From positions 1 to 26,885 of the forward strand of contig DYBQ01000015.1 in NCBI GenBank assembly GCA_019418545.1: 26,885 nucleotides of DNA. Reading direction: 5' to 3'. The notes below the pieces were generated by a model that did not search any database, was not told the DNA's origin, and was given only the letters and a program-made list of their open reading frames with translations. The DNA is from Clostridiales bacterium. GTDB taxonomy: Bacteria; Bacillota; Clostridia; Oscillospirales; Acutalibacteraceae. A program made the position numbers and the translations under genes. Shown here piece by piece: positions 1-5,832 of this stretch; position 1 is the stretch's first letter; each line of letters begins with the position of its first letter.

Positions 1-2
1 GC

Positions 3-677
3 AACCACGATATTAAATTCTTTAGCTGCCAGAACCACAATTCCGGGCTCCGCAAGTGCTCGTCTACCCACTACATCAGGCTGGACTTCTTGGAGCAGGT
101 CGTGCTCTACGAGATCCACCGGCTGGCCTGCTTCGCCAATGAATACGAAAACGACTTCATCAAGGCGATGGTGGGCCGCTCCGCCAAGGTAGCGGAAAAT
201 GACCGAGTACGCAAGAAGCGGGAGCTGGACGGGCTGCTGGCCCGGGACGGGGAGCTGGATATGCTCTTTGAGCGGCTCTATGAGGACAATGTGTCCGGCA
301 AAATCGACGATGCCCGGTTCGCAAAAATGTCCAAGCGGTATGAGCAGGAACAGGGCGAAAACGCCGGACGGATCAAGGCGCTGCGGCTGGAGCTGAAAAA
401 GCTGGAAGATAAGCGGATGGATGTGGACACCTTCTTGGAAACGGTGCGGCGCTACACCGACGCTACTGCCATCACCAAGCGCATGGTTGCCGAACTCATT
501 GAGTATATCGAGGTCTATCCTGCGGTCAAGGAGGACGGTGTTACCAATCAGCGGGTGACAATCCACTACAACTGCATCGGGGCCTTTGAGGTGCCGGATC
601 GCCGGAAAATCCCCGAGCGGGATATTCTGCTGGAAACGAGAAAAGGCGTAGCATTAAGCTACGCCCCGGCGGTGTAA
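3..677 (+). CDS. Large serine recombinase, C-terminal part (5' end outside window)
   Basis: The frame is open from base 3 to the TAA at 675-677, so the gene starts before the window. The visible part begins in a Cys/His-containing zinc-ribbon-like stretch (SCQNHNSGLRKCSS). A long charged coiled-coil region follows, with RKKRELDGLL early and LRLELKKLEDKR later. It ends in a domain resembling the DUF4368 tail of TnpX/Tn4451-type large serine recombinases (TAITKRMVAELIEYIEVYP). Such enzymes excise and integrate mobilisable elements of Clostridia by a serine-DNA intermediate; the catalytic N-terminal domain is not visible here. A small resolvase-like gene follows with only 14 bases between. The gene lies on the host side of the prophage attachment site, so it belongs to an older neighbouring element. 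The family is called from recalled motifs and tail architecture. Confidence 0.8.
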   Translation, partial: NHDIKFFSCQNHNSGLRKCSSTHYIRLDFLEQVVLYEIHRLACFANEYENDFIKAMVGRSAKVAENDRVRKKRELDGLLARDGELDMLFERLYEDNVSGKIDDARFAKMSKRYEQEQGENAGRIKALRLELKKLEDKRMDVDTFLETVRRYTDATAITKRMVAELIEYIEVYPAVKEDGVTNQRVTIHYNCIGAFEVPDRRKIPERDILLETRKGVALSYAPAV

Positions 678-691
678 AGGTGGTGTGGGAT

Positions 692-1066
692 ATGAGAGCA
701 TTTCTCTATTGCCGTGTCGCCCATGACGATTCTTTCGCATTGGAACACCAGCGGTTTCTGCTCCAGCTCTACGCAAAGCAGGTGGGATATACCATCATCG
801 GCGCTGCGGACGAATACGGCAGCGGGCTCACATTAGACCGCCCGGCACTCCAGAAGGTGACCGAGGCCGTTGCCGCTGGCAAGGTGGATGTGGTGATAGT
901 CCATAGCCTGACCCGGATAGGCCGGGAGTGGGGGATGACCCAAAGCTACATTGACCTGCTCACCCGGCACAAGGTAAAGCTCCTGTGCATCTGGGATCGG
1001 CTGCTGTTCGATGAAAACGGCGCTGCCCCAATTTTGACAATAAAAAATGCGGAGTGTCCTTTGTAG
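692..1066 (+). CDS. Small resolvase-domain protein, catalytic serine apparently replaced
   Basis: This encodes 124 aa. ATG 692 is preferred over GTG 680 because AAAGGTGG lies about 8 bases upstream of it. The protein has the fold signature of a resolvase N-terminal domain: FLYCRVAHDD at the start, EYGSGLTLDRPALQ in the middle and VIVHSLTRIGREW. In active serine recombinases the first motif reads YxRVS; here the serine position is alanine (YCRVA), so strand cleavage is unlikely. The DNA-binding domain is absent. The last residues (about ILTIKNAECPL) are encoded by the arm of a tRNA terminator hairpin, which suggests the gene was truncated against the tRNA or simply ends there. It may be an accessory or decayed partner of the large recombinase just upstream. 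Confidence 0.7.
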   Translation: MRAFLYCRVAHDDSFALEHQRFLLQLYAKQVGYTIIGAADEYGSGLTLDRPALQKVTEAVAAGKVDVVIVHSLTRIGREWGMTQSYIDLLTRHKVKLLCIWDRLLFDENGAAPILTIKNAECPL

Positions 1067-1097
1067 GATACTCAGATCCTATAAGGACACTCCGCAT
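1041..1097 (-). terminator. Rho-independent terminator of the host tRNA
   Basis: Perfect 15-bp inverted arms lie at 1047-1061 and 1083-1097, and an inner pair at 1065-1069/1076-1080 extends the stem. On the minus strand the stem is followed by GCATTTTTTA. It sits directly downstream of the tRNA 3' end and overlaps the end of the plus-strand resolvase-like gene. Confidence 0.8.
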
Positions 1098-1122
1098 GGT
1101 CCGAGTGGCGAGAGTCGAACTC
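1097..1122 (-). other. tRNA 3'-end fragment; probable prophage attachment site
   Basis: Read on the minus strand this is the last 26 bases of a tRNA. It contains part of the T stem, the loop TTCGACT, the 3' T-stem strand CTCGC, the 3' acceptor strand CACTCGG, discriminator A and CCA. The match ends at 1122; beyond it the bases (tgaaaaaacc on plus) do not complete the T stem, so no tRNA 5' part is present. A 3' tRNA fragment with its native terminator on one side and an integrase gene 230 bases away on the other is the usual scar of integration into a tRNA gene. The isotype cannot be read from this fragment. Confidence 0.75.
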
Positions 1123-1158
1123 TGAAAAAACCTTGTATTTAAGCCATTTTTTTAAGTT

Positions 1159-1209
1159 GGTCTAAGCTTCGGTCTAAGCACTTTTTGTGCCTGTATTCGC
1201 ACGAATACA
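1159..1209. repeat. Short repeats next to the attachment site
   Basis: A 9-bp direct repeat GGTCTAAGC occurs at 1159-1167 and 1171-1179, spaced 12 bp apart. It is followed by an 18-bp palindrome TGTATTCGCACGAATACA at 1192-1209. Repeats of this size between the core site and the integrase gene are candidates for arm-type integrase sites or an excisionase/repressor site. The role is inferred from position only. Confidence 0.4.
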
Positions 1210-1301
1210 CTTTATTGCGAAACAAATATTTTATCTCATTTTTTTCGCATTTAAAAAGGTTTTTAATTATTCACTTTTGTGTATGATTATACTATATATG
1301 T

Positions 1302-1334
1302 AGGCAGGCGATAAAGCCTGCTTTTGTTTTTTTT
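1302..1334 (+). terminator. Plus-strand rho-independent terminator
   Basis: The stem GCAGGC (1304-1309) pairs with GCCTGC (1316-1321) around a GATAAA loop, followed by TTTTGTTTTTTTT on the plus strand. It would stop transcripts coming from the host side before they run antisense into the integrase gene. Apart from this terminator, the repeats and the attachment site, the 1067-1350 stretch holds nothing recognisable. Confidence 0.6.
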
Positions 1335-1350
1335 CTTGAAGCATTGGCTT

Positions 1351-2559
1351 TTATGCTAAGTATTGGTTGAGCTGCTTTGTTGCTTCAGTCAGCATGGACT
1401 TTTTCAAGTGCATATACACTTCATGCACCATTTTAGCATTTGAATGTCCAATAATTTGTATCGCAACTTCTTCTTTTACCCCTGCTTCGCACAGCATACA
1501 GACATACTCATGTCTAAATTGATGTGCGCTTACGGTCGCTATCCATTCTGTTGTGTGGATGGTTGTTTGTTTTCCATTCCGTATGACATTTTTTGTTCTA
1601 GCTACAGGCCTTGCAAACCCTTTTTCCTTCCACCAAGCTGACCACATTCTTTTATAGGCGCATGCCGTAACTGGTGTTTTTCCAAGGCCTACGATAAAGG
1701 TTTCCTTTGGAAGGTTGCGGTATTTTGAGAGAGCATCTTTGAGCATCTTTAAAAGAGGTATCTGTCTGACGCCGGCACCAGTTTTTGTTGTTGTGAATTG
1801 CGGACGATTGTTAGGCCATTCAACTGCACGCTCTATTGTAATAATATTGTTTTCCCAATCGATATTTTTCAGCTGAATTGCACAGCACTCTCCCCTTCTG
1901 GCGCCAGTGCACATATAAATAATTGGAACAAGATCTTCCCGAGAAGGAGTGCCATTTGCGGCATTTTTTACTGCTTGGATTTGAGCTGCGTTTGGAGGAA
2001 TTCTTCTTGTTTGTTTCAGGCCCCTTGGAATAGTTGTCATAGAAGCCGGATTATAGTCCCCGTGCCAGATTGGGTCATCTATATAAAACTGATAAATGGA
2101 GTTGATTACGGACTTTTGATTTGAGACCGTTGTTTTTGCCATCCCCAAATTTTTAAGAAAATCCTTTATTTGCCAGGGTTCTATTTCTTTCATATGGCTT
2201 TCCCCAAAACGTGCTCTTGCCCTTTGAATTGCCGGGAGATAAGATTTCTGTGTTCCGTTTTTCATAGACCGCACATATTCTTCGTATTTGTCAGCCACAT
2301 CATTGAACAAAGGGCCTTTGGTGTTTTGGTCTATGGCTAAAGGCTCATGGTCCTCTTCATTTTCTGACGCAGACAATGCAACCGCATATTTTTCCCACAC
2401 CTCTTCTGGATGCTTGCTGGAAAAACTTCTTTGCCTTCTGTTGATTGAGCGCACCAGTTCAAATGTCCCATTACTTTTCTTTCTGAGTCCCTTTTGCGGA
2501 TTCAATGGGTCTGGGCATAGACCTTTGGCAAGTGCGCTCATTTTTTTATTTTTCACCAC
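1351..2559 (-). CDS. int: Tyrosine site-specific integrase
   Basis: 402 aa phage integrase of the lambda/Tn916 type, which joins phage and host att sites through a 3'-phosphotyrosine. An N-terminal arm-binding part (about 1-80) and a SAM-like core-binding domain (about 82-170) precede the catalytic domain. Visible catalytic residues are Arg in GARRGE (about 221), Lys in TKTG (about 259), HQFRH (346-350), GH (371-372) and nucleophile Tyr in EVYMHL (about 382). Full length for the family. The start is a GTG at 2559; the SD GAGGTGA lies very close to it, so the adjacent GTG at 2556 may be the real start. It is the last minus-strand gene before the tRNA attachment scar, as expected for an integrase reading out of attP. 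Confidence 0.93.
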   Translation of the reverse strand: MVKNKKMSALAKGLCPDPLNPQKGLRKKSNGTFELVRSINRRQRSFSSKHPEEVWEKYAVALSASENEEDHEPLAIDQNTKGPLFNDVADKYEEYVRSMKNGTQKSYLPAIQRARARFGESHMKEIEPWQIKDFLKNLGMAKTTVSNQKSVINSIYQFYIDDPIWHGDYNPASMTTIPRGLKQTRRIPPNAAQIQAVKNAANGTPSREDLVPIIYMCTGARRGECCAIQLKNIDWENNIITIERAVEWPNNRPQFTTTKTGAGVRQIPLLKMLKDALSKYRNLPKETFIVGLGKTPVTACAYKRMWSAWWKEKGFARPVARTKNVIRNGKQTTIHTTEWIATVSAHQFRHEYVCMLCEAGVKEEVAIQIIGHSNAKMVHEVYMHLKKSMLTEATKQLNQYLA

Positions 2560-2574
2560 TTCACCTCTTTAACG

Positions 2575-2769
2575 TCACGAAAAGATTCTTGCCAGTTGTT
2601 CTGTCGTAATATCTTTGCTTAACCCCCTTCTTTGGATTTTCTTTGCAGAGCACCCCATAATGCTGGCGGCTTCTTTTTGGTTGTATAATATTTTTGTGGG
2701 ATAAAGCTCATCAGCTTTTTTTCGGATACGTTCAAGCGTATCTTTGTATAACTCTTTTTCTCTTGACAT
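2575..2769 (-). CDS. Small helix-turn-helix protein, excisionase-like
   Basis: 64 aa from ATG 2769, chosen because AGAAGGG lies 6 bases upstream; a longer frame to 2835 has no ribosome site and runs through a hairpin. The N-terminus is a charged helix (SREKELYKDTLERIRKK). The C-terminal half has a winged-helix/MerR-like pattern (YNQKEAASIMGCSAKKI), as in Xis-type and DNA-binding-domain excisionase proteins. It lies 15 bases upstream of the integrase start in the same direction, which supports a role in excision or control of integration. The function is inferred from context and a weak motif. Confidence 0.6.
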   Translation of the reverse strand: MSREKELYKDTLERIRKKADELYPTKILYNQKEAASIMGCSAKKIQRRGLSKDITTEQLARIFS

Positions 2770-2794
2770 AATTTTCCCTTCTAGCCTATACATA

Positions 2795-2821
2795 CCCCGT
2801 AAGGCACAGGGCCTTACGGGG
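2795..2821. repeat. Perfect 11-bp inverted repeat between dUTPase and the excisionase-like gene
   Basis: CCCCGTAAGGC (2795-2805) and GCCTTACGGGG (2811-2821) enclose a 5-base loop. Neither strand has a following T tract, so it is a poor intrinsic terminator. It could be a processing or attenuation hairpin or a protein-binding site in the transcript that leads to xis and int. Confidence 0.5.
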
Positions 2822-2831
2822 ACATATATAA

Positions 2832-3266
2832 TCATTTTCCGGTGCTGCCAAAGCCTGCGCCGGCACGTGCCGTTTGTTCAAGCGATTCAGCTTCAATAAT
2901 TTCTGCATCGAGTGTTTTAATGAAAGCGACCTGCGCGATGCGTTCACCTTTTACGATATACTGAACTTCCTTGCTGTCGTTATGCAAGGGAACGATATAT
3001 TCCCCGGTATAATCCTGATCGCACAAGCCTACACAATTGGCCGGACGCAAACCGTTTTTGGTGGCAAGGCCGCTGCGGGCAAAAATAAAGCCTGCGTGAT
3101 AGCGTGGCGGCTGCATTGCAATGCCGGTGCCAAGCTTAACAGTTTCGCCCGGATTTATCATTGCATCCGAGACGGCATAGAGGTCGTAGGCGTTGGCATA
3201 CTGGCTGCCCTTAGTAGGGAGCTTGGCGTCTGGGCGCAGCTTTTGGCATTTCACGGTATATTTCAT
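2832..3266 (-). CDS. dut: dUTP diphosphatase (dUTPase)
   Basis: 144 aa trimeric-type dUTPase. It hydrolyses dUTP to dUMP and pyrophosphate, keeping uracil out of phage DNA and supplying dUMP for dTMP synthesis. All five motifs are readable: ANAYDLYA (motif 1), ARSGLATKNGL (2), GLCDQDYTGEY with the catalytic Asp (3), ERIAQVAF (4) and the Gly-rich tail RAGAGFGSTGK (5). The start at ATG 3266 is preceded by AAGGGAAGGA; the longer open frame upstream to 3452 has no family similarity. The length matches the family. It is the last nucleotide-metabolism gene before the excisionase-like gene. Confidence 0.95.
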   Translation of the reverse strand: MKYTVKCQKLRPDAKLPTKGSQYANAYDLYAVSDAMINPGETVKLGTGIAMQPPRYHAGFIFARSGLATKNGLRPANCVGLCDQDYTGEYIVPLHNDSKEVQYIVKGERIAQVAFIKTLDAEIIEAESLEQTARAGAGFGSTGK

Positions 3267-3364
3267 AGCGTTTATCCTTCCCTTCTTATACTGGTATTTA
3301 AGTTTGATTTTAGATTGTATTTGCCGTATTCTGTTTTTTGGAAGCTTTATATCAGAGCCTGCCC

Positions 3365-3380
3365 TGCATGTAAACATGCA
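3365..3380. promoter_or_regulatory. Candidate operator palindrome
   Basis: TGCATGTAAACATGCA is a perfect 7-bp inverted repeat with a 2-base spacer. It lies in the 183-base region between divergent genes: dut on minus and a small membrane-protein gene on plus. The size and location fit a dimeric repressor site, but no cognate repressor gene is in the window. Confidence 0.4.
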
Positions 3381-3452
3381 AACACCCGCTGATATAGGAA
3401 GCGGCGTCTTACTTACGAAAACAGGAGTAAACTGATATAAAGGAGGAAACAT

Positions 3453-3635
3453 GTGGAGCTGGTATCCGCAGTCTGCCGTTTTGGGGCATTGGGAGTGTTG
3501 GTGCTTGTTATTCTGTTCGTGTACAGAATAACGGTCTTCCTTCTGGTGCTTGGGCGCGATCCTGACGAAATCGAGCTTGACGATAAACTGGCTGGCCTTC
3601 GTGTCACTGCTAGTTTAAAGCCCAGACGGAAATAG
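3453..3635 (+). CDS. Small single-span membrane protein, lone plus-strand gene
   Basis: 60 aa from GTG 3453. The SD AAAGGAGG ends 6 bases before this GTG. An ATG two bases earlier in another frame gives only 26 codons. Residues about 11-33 are strongly hydrophobic (LGVLVLVILFVYRITVFLLV) and form one transmembrane helix. A charged cytosolic-type tail follows (GRDPDEIELDD). It reads against all neighbouring phage genes and has its own terminator just downstream, so it is probably an independently transcribed unit, as with lysogeny-expressed accessory genes. No family is recognised. Confidence 0.6.
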   Translation: MELVSAVCRFGALGVLVLVILFVYRITVFLLVLGRDPDEIELDDKLAGLRVTASLKPRRK

Positions 3636-3645
3636 TCGTCGTGGC

Positions 3646-3681
3646 ACGGTGGGCTGTTTTCTTCCCGCCGTTTGTTTTTTT
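3646..3681 (+). terminator. Rho-independent terminator after the small membrane-protein gene
   Basis: The stem ACGGTGGG (3646-3653) pairs with CCCGCCGT (3664-3671) with one G-T wobble, followed by TTTGTTTTTTTTT on the plus strand. It ends the monocistronic transcript of the 60-aa membrane protein. Confidence 0.75.
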
Positions 3682-3740
3682 TTGCGCCAAATACGCACAG
3701 TTGATGAAAATACCAGCCCACATGTTTAATATAGAATTGG

Positions 3741-3953
3741 CTATTCTATCATTTCCTTGAAATAATAGCCGCAAGGGCAAAAGCCAGAAAAAGTATTATC
3801 TTCGAGCAATACACGGAAAGTTCTGCACATACACTTTGTATCCTGCGTAATTTCCTGCTGGCGCGGGCAATACCCGTGATTGGCCTCTAGGCGGGCCCTG
3901 AAGGCCTGTGTAAACTGCTTGTCCGAATTTGTATATACGCGGAATCCGTTCAA
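3741..3953 (-). CDS. Small Fe-S protein resembling ferredoxin:thioredoxin reductase catalytic chain
   Basis: 70 aa. The cysteine pattern GYCPR (Cys29), CMC (41, 43) and CPC (59, 61) follows the CPC...CPC...CHC plan of the FTR catalytic beta chain, which reduces thioredoxin disulfides with a 4Fe-4S cluster. Aligned by eye, the four cluster ligands (29, 41, 43, 59) and one redox Cys (61) are present. The partner redox Cys is replaced by Arg31, so classical disulfide reduction is doubtful. The start is TTG 3953, overlapping the nrdG stop by 4 bases (TTGA) with GGAAGG upstream. As the last gene of nrdH-nrdD-nrdG it probably handles electrons for, or maintains, the anaerobic reductase. The family call rests on Cys spacing. 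Confidence 0.65.
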   Translation of the reverse strand: MNGFRVYTNSDKQFTQAFRARLEANHGYCPRQQEITQDTKCMCRTFRVLLEDNTFSGFCPCGYYFKEMIE

Positions 3954-4435
3954 CTAATCACCTTCCCATACTGGTTATCAGACGCGAGTGTGACACCAAG
4001 GACATCATCAAACCTTTTTGGGCGGTTTGGCAGGAAGCGGCCAAACTTCAAGATGATGTTTTTGAATTGGCTGAGTTCATGGATGACTGCCGGAATTTCG
4101 TTTTCGGTGTAACCAGTATATATTACGACATCATCGTTGCAATGTTGATTGATGCGCAGCTCGTAGAGCAGGCAATAAATTTCTTCTATTTGAAGCATTG
4201 GCTCAAGCCCACCTATGACGATTGCACTGGTTATGGGGTTATTAAGATAACGCTTGGCAATACTTCTATTAGAAAGAGTTTTGACAGGAGATTGGGCAAG
4301 AGCCGAGTTCTGGCACATTTCTGTACCAGAACCAGCCTCCTTGCAGCATTTCCAATCACACTGGCAGGCCCCCAAAAATATGGACGGTTTTTTGTAATTG
4401 ACGAAATCTTCATCCACTAATTGTTTGAGCCTCAT
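3950..4435 (-). CDS. nrdG: Anaerobic ribonucleotide reductase activating protein (radical SAM), NrdG-like
   Basis: 161 aa. NrdG uses S-adenosylmethionine and a 4Fe-4S cluster to place the glycyl radical on NrdD. Near the N-terminus is a cysteine cluster, GACQCDWKCCKE (Cys24, 26, 30, 31), with a further Cys41 in EMCQN. This departs from the textbook CxxxCxxC in that the third Cys is displaced. Downstream is SAIVIGGLEPMLQ, the GGEP-like element of radical SAM enzymes, then VVIYTGYTENEIP. The start at ATG 4435 has GGAGG 4 bases upstream and overlaps the nrdD stop (ATGA), so the two are translationally coupled. The length fits phage NrdG proteins. Confidence 0.85.
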   Translation of the reverse strand: MRLKQLVDEDFVNYKKPSIFLGACQCDWKCCKEAGSGTEMCQNSALAQSPVKTLSNRSIAKRYLNNPITSAIVIGGLEPMLQIEEIYCLLYELRINQHCNDDVVIYTGYTENEIPAVIHELSQFKNIILKFGRFLPNRPKRFDDVLGVTLASDNQYGKVIS

Positions 4436-5832
4436 AAATCCTCCATAGCGTTCAGGGAGAGCCAGTCTCGCTTGGCAAATTCGGCCTTGCGTTCTTTGCT
4501 GTAGGTTTTCTCTGGTGTGAGGAATCCCACAATGCGCTGATAGGTAGTTTCCTTTGGCAGGCCGCAGATGGGGCATGTTTCACCATAAAAGCCATGGTTG
4601 TATTTACAGGCACTGATGCGCGTGCAGAATGCAAAATAAACAACGCCCTGGTCTGCGATGTAATTCAGAAGTGACCACGCTTGGTCGAAATTCGAGAACG
4701 GCGCCTCGATATTGATATGAGCGATGCTTCCGCCAGAACAGGCTTTATCGAGAATAGCACTGAGACGTATTTTCTCATGTAGTGTTGTTTTGATGCCGAG
4801 AGGGATCCACTGGTTGCCATACAGCGGCAGTTCGTAAGCCTGATTGGGGTAAAAGAGCATATCTTTTTGCATGAGCACTGCGGCTGCACGTTCAGCCGGG
4901 ATTTCTTCAATGTTGATATTGTAAGATTTGTCTTGCCCAAATTCGTTTTTGACGCGAGTAATTTCGGCTAGAATATCTTTGGCAAACTGTACGCCCTCGT
5001 CAGAATAGAAGGTATTGCCCATTTCATCCTGATAAATGAGGTTGAATTTTTGAAGCGTTTCATAAATGCCGATGATGCCGATGGTATTATACTGAGAATC
5101 CATATTCATGATTTTCTTTGTATAATTGGGCAGCAGGCCCTTTTCGGCATTTCGGCGGATGATGCCGCGCACTACATCCAGAACCTTCAGACAGAGGGTT
5201 GTTTTTTCGGAGAGAGTGGCAAGGTACTCTTCTTTTGTGGAGGTTTCATAGGCGATGCGGGCGAGGTTGATAGTATTGACTTTGATGCTGCCGACCTCAA
5301 GCGCCGTACCGCCGATAGAATTAAAATATCCCAGATTGTTGATATCGGAGACAAGACGGCAGCAATTGGAAAGACTGGTGACATCTTCACTGATGAAGAA
5401 GTTGCTGTCTGCCCACTTCATATTATGCCGGCAGCACCACTTGGCGAAATCTTCGTCCACAAATTTACCGTCTTTGCGCAAAAGCGCATAGGTAAGGACC
5501 GGGAATGTCATCATATTTTGCTCGCGCACCTTGCTGACAACATTCATGAAAGCTTTTTGATATTCCAGGATATCATCGATATAATCGATGATAAAGGTGC
5601 CATCCGGGTATTCTTTGCCGCCGAAAAGCGATTCAAGATAGTTTCTATCGAATATAGAGAAATTTGTGAAAGCGGACTGATTGACGCGGAGGTAAGGCTG
5701 GTTCAGCTTATAGATGATGCGCTGAAATTCCTGGTCTCGATAATACTCCGGACTATGGATAAGATAGTTGCTTTCGCAATCTTTCTTCCAGAAATAGAAG
5801 GAATAGATGAGAAAGCTGGGGAGGCCACACGC
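4432..5832 (-). CDS. nrdD: Anaerobic ribonucleoside-triphosphate reductase NrdD, exon 2
   Basis: This is the C-terminal 466 residues of class III reductase, which converts NTPs to dNTPs by a glycyl-radical mechanism. The exon starts with GCG TGT GGC, giving ACGLPSFLIYSFYFWKKD. It continues without a stop through the later start-like ATG at 5547, which is not a real start. Near the end are the zinc-site cysteines (577, 583, 594, 597 of the spliced protein; CPICG) and the radical loop RIVGFLT with the predicted radical Gly at about 610. Joining to exon 1 gives SNRSSG-ACGLPSF in phase and a 640-aa protein, normal for the family. The gene must be spliced to make active enzyme. It is coupled to nrdG by a 4-base overlap. 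Confidence 0.93.
   Translation of the reverse strand, partial: ACGLPSFLIYSFYFWKKDCESNYLIHSPEYYRDQEFQRIIYKLNQPYLRVNQSAFTNFSIFDRNYLESLFGGKEYPDGTFIIDYIDDILEYQKAFMNVVSKVREQNMMTFPVLTYALLRKDGKFVDEDFAKWCCRHNMKWADSNFFISEDVTSLSNCCRLVSDINNLGYFNSIGGTALEVGSIKVNTINLARIAYETSTKEEYLATLSEKTTLCLKVLDVVRGIIRRNAEKGLLPNYTKKIMNMDSQYNTIGIIGIYETLQKFNLIYQDEMGNTFYSDEGVQFAKDILAEITRVKNEFGQDKSYNINIEEIPAERAAAVLMQKDMLFYPNQAYELPLYGNQWIPLGIKTTLHEKIRLSAILDKACSGGSIAHINIEAPFSNFDQAWSLLNYIADQGVVYFAFCTRISACKYNHGFYGETCPICGLPKETTYQRIVGFLTPEKTYSKERKAEFAKRDWLSLNAMEDL

Noticed and set aside
2770..2835. N-terminal extension of the excisionase-like protein to 2835
   Set aside because: The extension is translated from the hairpin, and only ATG 2769 has a ribosome site.
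2874..3392. Plus-strand open frame opposite dut
   Set aside because: dUTPase motifs on the minus strand are complete; the plus frame shows no motif or SD.
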